This document shows, piece after piece, positions 17,245 to 25,406 of a stretch of DNA of 64,000 bases. A model generated the notes under the pieces. It was given only the letters and a program-made list of their open reading frames with translations, searched no databases and had not been told where the DNA came from. Both the position numbers and the translations under genes were made by a program. The stretch is taken from assembly GCF_011405655.1 (NCBI RefSeq), contig NZ_AP022829.1, positions 1,225,001 through 1,289,000 on the forward strand, read 5' to 3'. Source of the stretch: Adlercreutzia hattorii (lineage in GTDB: Bacteria; Actinomycetota; Coriobacteriia; Coriobacteriales; Eggerthellaceae). Every line of letters starts with the position of its first letter. The first letter of the stretch is position 1.

Positions 17245-17877
17245 ATGGGTCTTGACGAAGAGCTTGAGAGCATGGAAGAGGTCGGCGAGACCGATGCCGA
17301 ATGGACCGACCAGGAAACCGAGCTGGAAGACGCCGAGGACGACGAGGACGCCATCTTCGACGCCGACGGGGAGGACGCCGCCGAAAGCGATCTGGAGCAC
17401 GCCTACGACAGCTTCATGACCGACAACGAGGCCGACTACGACGGCTGGGATCCCGACGAGGTGCCCGAGGCCATCCAGGCAGAGGAGGATGCCGATATCC
17501 TGCACTCCGAAGGCTACCATATCGAAGAGGAGCCCGAGGAGGAGAGCGAAGTCATCGAGATGGAGATTGAGGAAGGCGACATCTACGCGATGATCGTCGA
17601 CGAGCACGACAACGAGATCGGTTTCATCTTGCTCGACGAGGACGGCAACGAGCAGGAGTACTACTACGTCGACGAGGACAACGACGGCGACGGCGTGCGC
17701 GTGGAGCGCACCTCGGACGGCGATGAGTTCGATCTCGGTATCAGTCGCGAGGGCGTGGCGGCCGCCACCAGGGACATGAACGCCATCTACAAGGACGGCG
17801 TCCAGGTCGCCGCCGAGCTGAAGAGCACCTTCGACGAGATCTCCGATTCGCTGAGTTTCCTCAAGAAGAAAAAGTAA
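17245..17877 (+). CDS. Very acidic hypothetical protein
   Basis: A 210-residue protein whose N-terminal 160 residues are dominated by Asp and Glu, then a patch EGDIYAMIVDEHDNEIGFILLDEDGNEQEYYYVDED that looks like a small beta structure (a DUF1292-like pattern, low confidence), and a C-terminal helix ending in KKKK. There is no signal peptide or membrane segment. It might be a chaperone-like or nucleic-acid-mimic protein, but I have no evidence for either. ATG at 17245 follows TAGGAG with good spacing. It is 217 bases after smpB and is followed by a hairpin. Confidence 0.7.
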   Translation: MGLDEELESMEEVGETDAEWTDQETELEDAEDDEDAIFDADGEDAAESDLEHAYDSFMTDNEADYDGWDPDEVPEAIQAEEDADILHSEGYHIEEEPEEESEVIEMEIEEGDIYAMIVDEHDNEIGFILLDEDGNEQEYYYVDEDNDGDGVRVERTSDGDEFDLGISREGVAAATRDMNAIYKDGVQVAAELKSTFDEISDSLSFLKKKK

Positions 17878-17955
17878 CGGCGACAAGGCGCTGTCGAAAC
17901 GACAACGGAGACGGCCCGCGTCGGCGAAAGCCGGTCGTGAGGGCCTACCATGGGC

Positions 17956-17990
17956 GGGAGCGATCGGTTGGGTCGCTCCCGTTTCGTCGT
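17956..17990 (+). terminator. Weak Rho-independent terminator or attenuator
   Basis: GGGAGCGA (17956-17963) pairs with TCGCTCCC (17973-17980), followed by GTTTCGTCGTT. It lies just before the bile salt hydrolase start, so it could end the upstream transcript or act within the leader. Confidence 0.5.
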
Positions 17991-18002
17991 TAGGAGATCA
18001 TC

Positions 18003-18956
18003 ATGTGCACGGGCGTTCGTTTTGCCGATGCAGCCGGCAACTTGTATTTCGGCCGCAACCTCGATTGGTGCGAGAGCTACGGCGAGGGCGTGGTCATCAC
18101 CCCGCGAGGGGCGTCTATTCCCACGCAGTTCCTTGGTTCGCTGAGTCCCGAGCATGCCTGCGTGGGCATGGGTATCGTCGTGGGCGGCGTGCCGTGCTAC
18201 TTCGATTGCGCCAACGAGGCGGGGCTCGCCATCGCCGGCCTGAACTTCCCCGGCTATGCCCAGTTCGCCGAAGCCCCCGAAGAGGGGGCGGTGAACGTGG
18301 CGGCCTACGAGTTCCCTCTGTGGGTGGCGGCGAGCTTCTCCACGGTGGCCGAGGTGCGCGAGGCGCTCAAGGGCGTTGTCATCGTGGCCAAGGCGCCCAG
18401 CGAGGGCTATGGCGTGGCCCAGCTGCACTGGCTGGTAGGCGATGGGAAGGAGTCCATCGTCATCGAGTGCCAAGCCGACGGCATGCACGTGTACGACGAC
18501 GGGCTGGACGTGCTGACCAACCAGCCGCCCTTCCCGTGGCACACCGAGAACGTGCGCAACTATATGCACATCGAGACCGCGCATCCCGAGGCGGTTACCT
18601 GGACGCGCGACACCCTGCGCGCGTTCGGCAGCGGCGCGGGCATGATCGGGTTCCCGGGCGGCTACGACCCGGCCAGCCGCTTCGTGCGGGCCGCCTTCCT
18701 GAACGCGCATTACCCCGCAGAAGAAGGAGAGGCCGCCAACGTGACGCGCCTGTTCCGCACGCTTGAGGGCGCGTCCATGTGCAAGGGCGGGGCGCAGATG
18801 GCCGACGGGCGCTTCGAGTACACCATGTTCTCCGACGGCTATTCGGCGGCCACCAAGACCTATTACTGGTGCACCTACGACGAGCCGGCGCGCCAGAGCG
18901 TGTGCATGGACGATTACGACCTGAACGGCACCGAGCTCATCCGCGTGGCGGCCTAG
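18003..18956 (+). CDS. Bile salt hydrolase (choloylglycine hydrolase family)
   Basis: Ntn-hydrolase that would cleave the amide of glycine- or taurine-conjugated bile acids; it acts in the cytoplasm. At 317 residues it matches the family. The catalytic set reads directly: Cys2 (exposed after Met removal), Arg18 and Asp21 in GRNLDW, Asn81 in GLNFPG, Asn173 in LTNQPPFPWH and Arg226 in YDPASRF. Asn rather than Tyr at 81 favours bile salt hydrolase over penicillin V acylase (known family rule). Substrate preference is not readable. It is a single gene between a hairpin and the tmRNA promoter, with no bile transporter next to it. Confidence 0.88.
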   Translation: MCTGVRFADAAGNLYFGRNLDWCESYGEGVVITPRGASIPTQFLGSLSPEHACVGMGIVVGGVPCYFDCANEAGLAIAGLNFPGYAQFAEAPEEGAVNVAAYEFPLWVAASFSTVAEVREALKGVVIVAKAPSEGYGVAQLHWLVGDGKESIVIECQADGMHVYDDGLDVLTNQPPFPWHTENVRNYMHIETAHPEAVTWTRDTLRAFGSGAGMIGFPGGYDPASRFVRAAFLNAHYPAEEGEAANVTRLFRTLEGASMCKGGAQMADGRFEYTMFSDGYSAATKTYYWCTYDEPARQSVCMDDYDLNGTELIRVAA

Positions 18957-19006
18957 CGCCGCAGCAGCACGGGCGTGCCGCGGTAGCGGGGCCGATGATG
19001 CGGCTC

Positions 19007-19034
19007 TTGACAGGAGCGTCGCGGCCGCTAGAAT
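19007..19034 (+). promoter_or_regulatory. Promoter of tmRNA gene
   Basis: Perfect -35 TTGACA (19007-19012), 16-base spacer, and -10 TAGAAT (19029-19034), 18 bases before the mature 5' end. Confidence 0.75.
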
Positions 19035-19051
19035 AAATCGACAACCCTTAA

Positions 19052-19431
19052 GGGGGCGACTGGTTTCGACATGGTAAGTTCGAAACGAGGAGCAGGCCGT
19101 GGTCTCCTCGCCACGCTAAACAGGGGTACCGTCAAGTTAATTGGCAAAAACACTTCTAAGACCGGCTACTACATGCCGGCCGCCATGGCTGCCTAACAGC
19201 AGTTTTTGGTGATCACCGACCCCGGTGCTTCCCCGAACCGGGCAAGGTGTCATTTCAGGGGAATGCCCCGCGGCACGTAGTCGGTATGGCCGCGGGAAAG
19301 GCCGAACCGACTAGGAGCGGCCACGTTGGTCTGCGAACCGATCCGCTCCGAAGCCCGATCGCTGACTAAGCCTGTAGCGCCTTGTGGACAATTTAGTATG
19401 GACCGGAGTTCGATTCTCCGCGCCTCCACCA
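19052..19431 (+). ncRNA. ssrA: Transfer-messenger RNA (tmRNA)
   Basis: Rescues stalled ribosomes together with SmpB. The 5' end GGGGGCGACTGGTTTCGAC and the 3' end with T arm GGAGTTCGATTCTCC, acceptor CGCCTCC and an encoded ACCA are diagnostic; the acceptor pairs over seven positions. The tag frame starts at GGC 19143 and ends at TAA 19194, giving the 17-residue peptide GKNTSKTGYYMPAAMAA, with the expected C-terminal Ala-Ala degron. The resume codon is Gly rather than the more common Ala. Confidence 0.97.
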
Positions 19432-19439
19432 AGCTTTTC

Positions 19440-19467
19440 GCGGCCGCTCTTCGGGGCGGCCGCTTTT
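19440..19467 (+). terminator. Rho-independent terminator of tmRNA
   Basis: Perfect GCGGCCGC stem (19440-19447 with 19456-19463), then TTTTCTC, nine bases after the tmRNA 3' end. Confidence 0.85.
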
Positions 19468-19719
19468 CTCTCGCGGCATATATCTTACGAAAACGGTCAT
19501 GTTCTGGGGAAACGGGCTGAAAATCCTTTAAGTTCTGTGGGGGAGTCGTGGGGAATGGGATGAAGGGTGGCGCGCAGGGCTCAGACTGTGGGAAAGTAGC
19601 GCCGAACGACGTATCCGCCGGCGGCCGCGGGCTCCTTGGCTTATAATGGGCAAAGGCGCATCCGCCGACGCGCGCGGCGGTCCCGAACAGTAAGTTGAAA
19701 CGCAGCACGGAAGCGCACT

Positions 19720-21414
19720 ATGTCACGACACAGCAAATCTGCCCATAACACTCCCGACGCCGGCGCAAGCGCGACCCGCGGCTTCGTCATGCCCGAGGGC
19801 CGCTTCGGCGCGCCGAGGCCCGTGGGGCCCCAGGCCACGGGCGCGATGCCGCCCCAGGTCGACCAGGGAACCGCCGCGATGCCCCCTCAGCCTTCGCGCC
19901 CCGTAAGCAGCGGCACCGGCGCCATGCCCGTCGTGTCCCCCATGGGCCCGACGTCCGGCGGCTACGTGCCCGGCTACCAGGTGAATGCCCGGCCGCCCAA
20001 GAAGCACCGGGGACTCAAGATCTTCGGCATCGTGATGGCCTCCATTCTAGGCGCCATCGCCCTTGTCTACTTCGCCGGCGTCATCGTGTTCTCCGGGCGC
20101 TTCTTCCCTCAGTCCACTATCATCGGCATGGACATCTCCGGCAAGACGCCCGAAGAGGTCCACCAGATGCTCGACAATGTGCTGGGCGACTACACCTTCA
20201 AAGTGGAAGGCCCGGGTCTTTCCCTCACGCTGGACGCCACGGACATGGGCATGGCGCTCGACAGCCAATCCATCGCCGATGGCCTTCTGGCCGAGATGAA
20301 TCCCTGGGCGTGGCCCTACGAGGTGTTCCAGCGCCACGACGACACCGATGATTTGGTCTCCACCCTGGAGAACTCGAAGCTGGCCGACACGCTGACCGCC
20401 GCCGTAGAGGAGGCCAACGCCCGCGGCACCGCTCCCAAGAACGCCACCGTGGCCTATGACGCCGACGAGGGCGGCTATGTCGTCGTGCCCGAGGAGGAGG
20501 GCAACACCCTCCTGTCCGACGTCGTCATCGACGAGGTGACGCGGGGCACGGTGAACTTCGCGCCGAAGGTGACGCTCTCCGACGCGGTGCTGGCCAAGCC
20601 CACGGTGACGCGCGACGACCCCGCGCTGGCCGAGGCGCGCGATGCGGCCAACAAGTACCTCGGCGGGGCGCTTGCTCTCACCATGGCGGGCGCCGAGAAG
20701 ATGGCCATCACCGCCGACGAGATCGCCGAGCACATCACCTTGGGTGACGACCTCTCCGTGACCTTCGACCCTGAGCCTTTGGTGGCGGCGGTGAAGGAGA
20801 AGGTGAACGCCATGGACACCACGGGCGCTACCCGCACGTTCACGCGTCCCGACGGCAAGGCCGTCACGGTGAAGGGCGGCGACTACGGCTGGATCACCGA
20901 CAGCCAGGCCACCGCCGACGCCGTGCGCGAGGCGCTCACCTCCGGGGCGGGCGGCACGCTGGAGATCATCATGAAGCAGAACGCGGCCCAGGCCCCCGAC
21001 GAGGGCGGCCGCGACTTCGGCACCCGCTACATTGACGTGGATCTCACCGAGCAGCACGCGCGCTTCTACGGCGATGACGGCGCCATTATCTGGGAGAGCG
21101 ACATTGTCAGCGGCAAGCCCGCCGACGGACGCGACACGCCCCAGGGCACCTACTACGTCAAGACCAACGATGGCAAGTCGGTGCTGCGCGGCTACAAGCC
21201 CGACGGCACCAAGGACTACGAGACCGAGGTGGAGTTCTGGATGCCCTTCAAGGACAACTCCGTGGGCTTCCACGACGCGGGCTGGCAGGAGAAGTTCGGC
21301 GGCGACTGGTACGTCGAGCACGGCAGCCACGGCTGCGTCAACCTGCCTCCCGATAAGGCCGAAGAGCTCCACGGGCTTCTGTCGGTGGGCGACGTTGTCG
21401 TCGTGCACGAGTAG
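19720..21414 (+). CDS. L,D-transpeptidase (YkuD) with peptidoglycan-binding domains
   Basis: Forms 3-3 peptide cross-links in peptidoglycan outside the membrane. The 564-residue protein has a Pro/Gly-rich cytoplasmic N-terminus (1-90), one membrane segment near 94-125, two PG-binding-4-like repeats (about 130-420) and the YkuD domain with the catalytic motif HGSHGCVNLPP near the C-terminus. A -10 box TATAAT lies at 19642-19647 without a clear -35. ATG at 19720 has GGAAG nearby. murI begins six bases after its stop, so cell-wall genes are clustered here. Confidence 0.92.
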   Translation: MSRHSKSAHNTPDAGASATRGFVMPEGRFGAPRPVGPQATGAMPPQVDQGTAAMPPQPSRPVSSGTGAMPVVSPMGPTSGGYVPGYQVNARPPKKHRGLKIFGIVMASILGAIALVYFAGVIVFSGRFFPQSTIIGMDISGKTPEEVHQMLDNVLGDYTFKVEGPGLSLTLDATDMGMALDSQSIADGLLAEMNPWAWPYEVFQRHDDTDDLVSTLENSKLADTLTAAVEEANARGTAPKNATVAYDADEGGYVVVPEEEGNTLLSDVVIDEVTRGTVNFAPKVTLSDAVLAKPTVTRDDPALAEARDAANKYLGGALALTMAGAEKMAITADEIAEHITLGDDLSVTFDPEPLVAAVKEKVNAMDTTGATRTFTRPDGKAVTVKGGDYGWITDSQATADAVREALTSGAGGTLEIIMKQNAAQAPDEGGRDFGTRYIDVDLTEQHARFYGDDGAIIWESDIVSGKPADGRDTPQGTYYVKTNDGKSVLRGYKPDGTKDYETEVEFWMPFKDNSVGFHDAGWQEKFGGDWYVEHGSHGCVNLPPDKAEELHGLLSVGDVVVVHE

Positions 21415-21420
21415 GGCGCC

Positions 21421-22296
21421 GTGGATACGGAGCGATTCGACAACCGCCCTATCGGGGTGTTCGATTCCGGCTACGGGGGCCTCACGGTGGCCCGCGCGCT
21501 GCAGAAGCGCCTGCCGGAGGAGTCCATCCTGTACTTCGGCGACTCGGCGCGCTGCCCCTACGGGCCCCGTGATCAGGCCGAGGTGGACGGCTTCGTGCAG
21601 CAGATCTGCACGTGGCTCGTCGGCCGGGACGTGAAGATGATCGTCATCGCCTGCAACACGGCCACGGCCGCCGGTCTCGCCCATGCCCAGGAGAACTTCT
21701 CCGTGCCCGTCGTCGGCGTGGTGGAGCCGGGCGCCCGGGCGGCGGCCCACACGACGCTCAACCGGCGCGTGGGGGTCATCGCCACCAAGGGCACCGTGGA
21801 TTCCAACGCCTACAGCGACGCCATTCGCCACATCGATGCCGGCATCACCGTGTTCTCCACGGCGACGCCCCGGTTCGTGGAGATCGCCGAGATGGGGCTG
21901 AAGCTCTCCGACGGGCCCATCGAGGACTACATGGCCGACACCACCAAGGTCTACATCCGCCCGGAGTTCGAAGACATCGCCCGGCAGTACCTGGAGCCGC
22001 TGCGCCGCTGCGACATCGACACGCTCGTTTTGGGCTGCACCCACTATCCGCTTCTGAAGGCGCTCATCGGGGGCGTGGTGGGGCGCAAGGTCACGCTGGT
22101 GAACTCGGCCGATGAGACGGCCCGCGACGTCGATCACATCCTGCGCCGGCGCCGCGCCCATGCCCGTTCGGGCAACGTGCCCGTCCACTCGTTTTTCACC
22201 ACGGCCGACGACGTGGAGGAGTTCCGGCGCTTCGGCGGCCGCGTGCTCGCCCGCCCCATGGACGTCGTCGCGCATGTGGATCTGCCCGCACTGTAA
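21421..22296 (+). CDS. murI: Glutamate racemase
   Basis: Supplies D-glutamate for peptidoglycan. Both catalytic Cys are present, in VIACNTATAAG and LGCTHYPLLK, with the substrate-binding IGVFDSGYGGLTVA at the start and FGDSARCPYG. It is 291 residues, slightly longer than the common 265 because of an insertion ahead of VHSFFTTADD. The start is a GTG at 21421 with a TAGGG just upstream, overlapping the tail of the previous gene's ribosome site. It is probably co-transcribed with the L,D-transpeptidase. Confidence 0.95.
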   Translation: MDTERFDNRPIGVFDSGYGGLTVARALQKRLPEESILYFGDSARCPYGPRDQAEVDGFVQQICTWLVGRDVKMIVIACNTATAAGLAHAQENFSVPVVGVVEPGARAAAHTTLNRRVGVIATKGTVDSNAYSDAIRHIDAGITVFSTATPRFVEIAEMGLKLSDGPIEDYMADTTKVYIRPEFEDIARQYLEPLRRCDIDTLVLGCTHYPLLKALIGGVVGRKVTLVNSADETARDVDHILRRRRAHARSGNVPVHSFFTTADDVEEFRRFGGRVLARPMDVVAHVDLPAL

Positions 22297-22341
22297 GCAA
22301 CCGCCCGCACCGGCGAGGTGCCCGTCTGCAAGGAGGAACCC

Positions 22342-22968
22342 GTGAAGGAAGTGCTCATCGCCACGAACAACGCCCACAAGGTGGAGGAGATTCGCACGGC
22401 CCTGAACTTCGAGGGCTGGACGTTCACGACGCTGGCCGAGGCGGGGGTGACGTCGGATCCGGCCGAGGACGCCGACAGCTTCGAGGGTAACGCCCGCATC
22501 AAGGCCCGGGCGGCGCGTGCGGCGGCACGGGAGTCGCTGGGACGCTTTGTGGCGGTGCTCGCCGACGACTCCGGTTTGGAGGTGGACGCCCTGGGCGGCG
22601 CGCCGGGGGTCTTCTCGGCACGCTACGCGGGACCCGACGGGGACGACGCAGCCAACAACGCGAAGCTTCTGGCCGAGCTTGCCGCCGTGCCGGACGCCGA
22701 GCGCACGGCGCGGTTCGTGTGCACGCTCGTGTTCATCGACGAGGATGGCACGGAATCGGTGGCCCGCGGCACCATCGAGGGCGCCATCGGGCGCGAGCCC
22801 CGCGGCAGCGAGGGTTTCGGCTACGATCCGCTGTTTTTGCCCGACGAGTACGGCGGCACGCGAGCGCTGGCCGAGGTCTCCCAGGCCGAGAAGAACGGCA
22901 TATCTCATCGGGGAAATGCCTTGCGCGTGCTCAAAAAGGCCCTTTCCCAAAGCGTTGCCGAACGGTAA
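22342..22968 (+). CDS. rdgB: RdgB/HAM1 family XTP/dITP pyrophosphatase
   Basis: Hydrolyses non-canonical purine nucleotides such as dITP and XTP to keep them out of DNA. VLIATNNAHKVEEI at the start, SFEGNARIKA, AVLADDSGLEVDAL with the metal-binding Asp pair, GVFSARYAG, and GYDPLFLPDEYGGTRALAE are all family motifs. GTG at 22342 is chosen because AAGGAGG lies five bases upstream. At 208 residues it has normal length. The murI-rdgB pairing is common in Gram-positive bacteria. Confidence 0.95.
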   Translation: MKEVLIATNNAHKVEEIRTALNFEGWTFTTLAEAGVTSDPAEDADSFEGNARIKARAARAAARESLGRFVAVLADDSGLEVDALGGAPGVFSARYAGPDGDDAANNAKLLAELAAVPDAERTARFVCTLVFIDEDGTESVARGTIEGAIGREPRGSEGFGYDPLFLPDEYGGTRALAEVSQAEKNGISHRGNALRVLKKALSQSVAER

Positions 22969-23015
22969 AAATAGGCTGTGTGCGGGGCTTTTCCATGGGA
23001 TATTATTTTGATCTA

Positions 23016-23046
23016 TTGACTTGTAGCATACTCCATATGGTCTAAT
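23016..23046 (+). promoter_or_regulatory. MerR-type promoter with 19-base spacer
   Basis: -35 TTGACT (23016-23021) and -10 TCTAAT (23041-23046) are separated by 19 bases, the over-long spacer typical of promoters that MerR proteins activate by untwisting DNA. An imperfect dyad (TAGCATA...TATGGTCTA) lies in the spacer. It sits 58 bases before the merR-type gene. Confidence 0.6.
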
Positions 23047-23103
23047 GGGCACGCAGGCTGCGCGAACGTGAGATGCGCAGCGGCGCGTTTCGAAGGGGAC
23101 GGC

Positions 23104-23487
23104 ATGAAGATTGCGGAAGTCAGCAAGCGCTACGGCGTTTCCACCGACACGCTGCGCTATTACGAGCGCATTGGCCTGTTGCGCCATGTGCCTCGCAACA
23201 AGAGCGGCATTCGCGATTACGATGTGGCCAGCTGCAACGCCGTCGAGTTCGTCAAATGCATGCGCGATGCCGGCATGTCCATCGAGTCTTTGGTGGAGTA
23301 CATGGAACTTCTGGAACAGGGCGACGAGACGACGGCGGCCCGCAAGGAGCTGCTCATGCGGCAGAGCGGAGAGATCCGGGAGCGCATCGTCGGTCTGGAG
23401 CGGGCCTTGGCGCGTCTCGAGTACAAGATCGAGCACTACGACGAGGTCATGAAGGCCACCGAGCGGACTCTGCGCGCGGGGGAGTAA
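23104..23487 (+). CDS. MerR family transcriptional regulator
   Basis: A 127-residue regulator with an N-terminal winged helix, KIAEVSKRYGVSTDTLRYYERIGLLRHVPRNKSGIRDYD, and a long dimerisation helix in the second half. The general form is like the YyaN/AdhR/NmlR branch; Cys residues occur at about 43 and 51 (CNAVEFVKCMRDAGMS), and no metal-binding C-terminal Cys loop is seen, so redox or aldehyde sensing is more likely than metal sensing. ATG at 23104 has AAGGGGAC upstream. It is preceded by a promoter with a 19-base spacer and probably regulates itself and possibly larB. Confidence 0.88.
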   Translation: MKIAEVSKRYGVSTDTLRYYERIGLLRHVPRNKSGIRDYDVASCNAVEFVKCMRDAGMSIESLVEYMELLEQGDETTAARKELLMRQSGEIRERIVGLERALARLEYKIEHYDEVMKATERTLRAGE

Positions 23488-23535
23488 CCGCCGCGAATGC
23501 GTTTGTTCCGTGGGCGTTGCCCTCGAGTCTTTTGT

Positions 23536-23549
23536 TGGAGCTGACTCCA
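23536..23549. promoter_or_regulatory. Palindrome upstream of larB
   Basis: Perfect dyad TGGAG-CTGA-CTCCA, followed by the AT-rich TTTATCAT, in the gap between the MerR gene and larB. It could be an operator; no factor can be assigned. Confidence 0.35.
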
Positions 23550-23620
23550 GCATTTATCATGGCTTTCCGAGAAACCAACTGAGAACGAGTGAGGGCGTTC
23601 GTCGGAAAGCGGGGGTGACC

Positions 23621-24346
23621 GTGGCCTTTCACCAGAGCGAGAATTCTGAGAGTCTTTGTGGCGGAGCCGCTTTCGCGCGGCCCGACTACGACCGTGCGAT
23701 GCGACAGGGCGCCGGTGAGGTGATTTACGGCGAGGGAAAGACCGCCGAGCAGATCGCTGCTATCGCGTCATCGCTCATGGAAGCCGGGCAGCCGCGCGTG
23801 CTGGCCACCCGGGTGGATGCGAAGAAGGCCGATGCCGTGGCCGCTCTATGGGGCGACGGCGGCGGGATCGCCCCGTGCGCCTACTACGAGACGGCGCGGC
23901 TCGTCGTGTTCGGCGACATGCCCGCGCCCGACGGGGACGGCGTGGTGGCCGTGGCCTGCGCCGGCACGAGCGATTTGCCCGTGGCCGAGGAGGCGGCGCT
24001 CACCGCGGAGTTCCTCGGCAACGAGGTGCGGCGCTTCTACGATGTGGGCGTGGCCGGCATCCATCGGCTTCTGGACGTGGCCGACGAGCTGCGCGCGGCG
24101 CGGGCCGTGGTGGCGGTGGCCGGCATGGAGGGCGCGCTCGCCTCCGTGGTGGGGGGTCTTGTCGCCGCGCCGGTGATCGCGGTGCCCACCTCGGTGGGCT
24201 ACGGCGCCTCCTTCGGCGGCGTGACCGCGCTGCTCGCCATGCTGAACTCCTGCGCGAGCGGGGTGTCGGTGGTCAACATCGACAACGGCTTCGGCGCCGC
24301 CTTCCAGGCAAGCGCCATCAATCACTTGAATTCCCGACAGGGATAG
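23621..24346 (+). CDS. larB: Nickel pincer cofactor biosynthesis protein LarB
   Basis: LarB carboxylates and hydrolyses nicotinic acid adenine dinucleotide as the first step to the nickel pincer nucleotide of lactate racemase (family knowledge). The 241-residue reading starts FHQSENSESLCGGAAFARPDYDRA and then shows GAGEVIYGEGKTAEQIAAIA, the TSDLPVAEEA motif and a PurE-like C-terminal domain with GGLVAAPVIAVPTSVGYGASFGGVTALLAML. The start is uncertain: GTG codons at 23615 and 23621 follow AAAGCGGGGG; 23621 gives better spacing. larC follows 64 bases downstream. larA and larE are not in the window. Confidence 0.9.
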   Translation: MAFHQSENSESLCGGAAFARPDYDRAMRQGAGEVIYGEGKTAEQIAAIASSLMEAGQPRVLATRVDAKKADAVAALWGDGGGIAPCAYYETARLVVFGDMPAPDGDGVVAVACAGTSDLPVAEEAALTAEFLGNEVRRFYDVGVAGIHRLLDVADELRAARAVVAVAGMEGALASVVGGLVAAPVIAVPTSVGYGASFGGVTALLAMLNSCASGVSVVNIDNGFGAAFQASAINHLNSRQG

Positions 24347-24410
24347 GCCTGCGGCGGTTCCCGCCGAGCGCGGGCGCCTCGAGGGTGGCACCATCATGAA
24401 AGGCGATGCA

Positions 24411-25250
24411 ATGACGAAACTTCTCTACTTGGAATGCACCTCCGGTATCAGCGGCGACATGTGCGCGGCGGCCCTGCTGGATGCAGGCGCGAGCGAGGAG
24501 GCGGTGCGCCGGGCGCTGGAGAGCCTGCCTGTGGAAGGTTTCGCTGTGGAGATATCCCGGGTGAAGAAGTCGGGTTTGGACGTCTGCGACTTCAGCGTCG
24601 TGCTGGATGCCGCCCACGAGAACCACGACCACGATATGGCCTACCTGCACGGGCAGGGGGGCGCAAGCGAGCACGGCCACGGTCACGCCCACGATCACGA
24701 CCATGGTCACGGTGCCCCCGGCGGCCATCATCACCGCGGCCCTGCGGAAATAGCGGAGATCATCGACGGTGCTGCCATGACCGATGGCGCCAAGGCCATT
24801 GCGCACCGTATGTTCGGCTTCGTGGCCGATGCTGAGGCGCGGGCCCACGGCGTGCCCGTGGGGGAAGTCCGCTTCCACGAGGTGGGCGCCGTGGATTCCA
24901 TCGCCGACATCATCGCCATCGCCGTGGCGGCCGACGACTTGGCGCCCGACGGGGTCGTGGTGTCCGATCTGCCCTGCGGGTACGGCACGGTGCGCTGCCA
25001 GCACGGCCTCATCCCCGTGCCCGCCCCGGCCACGGCGTTCATCGCCGAAGCTGCCGGATTGACGCTTTCCCCGGTGGACGTGGAAGGCGAGCTCGTCACC
25101 CCCACGGGCGCCGCCGCGGCCGCCGCTCTGCGCACCGAGTCCGTCCTTCCCGAGCGCTTTTCCATCAAGGCCATCGGCATGGGCGCCGGGAAGCGCGCCT
25201 ACGCCACCCCCGGCATCCTCCGCGCCATGATCATCGAGCCCGTGGAGTAA
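24411..25250 (+). CDS. larC: LarC, N-terminal (LarC1-like) domain only
   Basis: LarC inserts nickel into the pincer nucleotide in a CTP-dependent step. This 279-residue protein starts TKLLYLECTSGISGDMCAAALLDAG, the LarC hallmark, has a His-rich stretch at about residues 65-100 (HGHGHAHDHDHGHG and GGHHHRG), and ends GKRAYATPGILRAMIIEPVE. Full LarC proteins continue with a C-terminal domain (LarC2) of about 120 residues, which is absent, and the 300 bases after the stop do not encode it in any frame that I can see. In Lactobacillus plantarum, LarC1 and LarC2 are joined by a programmed frameshift (known). ATG at 24396 is an alternative start. Confidence 0.85.
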   Translation: MTKLLYLECTSGISGDMCAAALLDAGASEEAVRRALESLPVEGFAVEISRVKKSGLDVCDFSVVLDAAHENHDHDMAYLHGQGGASEHGHGHAHDHDHGHGAPGGHHHRGPAEIAEIIDGAAMTDGAKAIAHRMFGFVADAEARAHGVPVGEVRFHEVGAVDSIADIIAIAVAADDLAPDGVVVSDLPCGYGTVRCQHGLIPVPAPATAFIAEAAGLTLSPVDVEGELVTPTGAAAAAALRTESVLPERFSIKAIGMGAGKRAYATPGILRAMIIEPVE

Positions 25251-25275
25251 TTCCAACCGTAGGTGAAAATTCCCA

Positions 25276-25317
25276 TTGCTTTAGCACTCTACTGTGATAA
25301 AGTACTAGCATCGATGC
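25276..25317 (+). promoter_or_regulatory. Possible his operon promoter and dyads
   Basis: TTGCTT (25276-25281), 16-base spacer, TAAAGT (25298-25303). TAGCACT and AGTACTA flank the spacer as an imperfect inverted repeat, and a perfect GCATCGATGC palindrome follows at 25308-25317. This AT-richer patch stands out from its surroundings; function is inferred. Confidence 0.4.
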
Positions 25318-25406
25318 GAGATCCTCGTGCGTTCTTTGCGTGGGAACTCTGTCGATAATTCGCCGTTTGCCGTCCCGGGGCGTCGGGAGGGGAGAGGGCG
25401 TGTAAC

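Noticed and set aside
20047-23553. A very long open frame on the minus strand, opposite the L,D-transpeptidase, murI, rdgB and merR genes
   Set aside because: It is a shadow of GC-rich plus-strand genes; its translation is Arg/His/Gly/Leu-rich with no family motif, and the plus-strand genes are certain.
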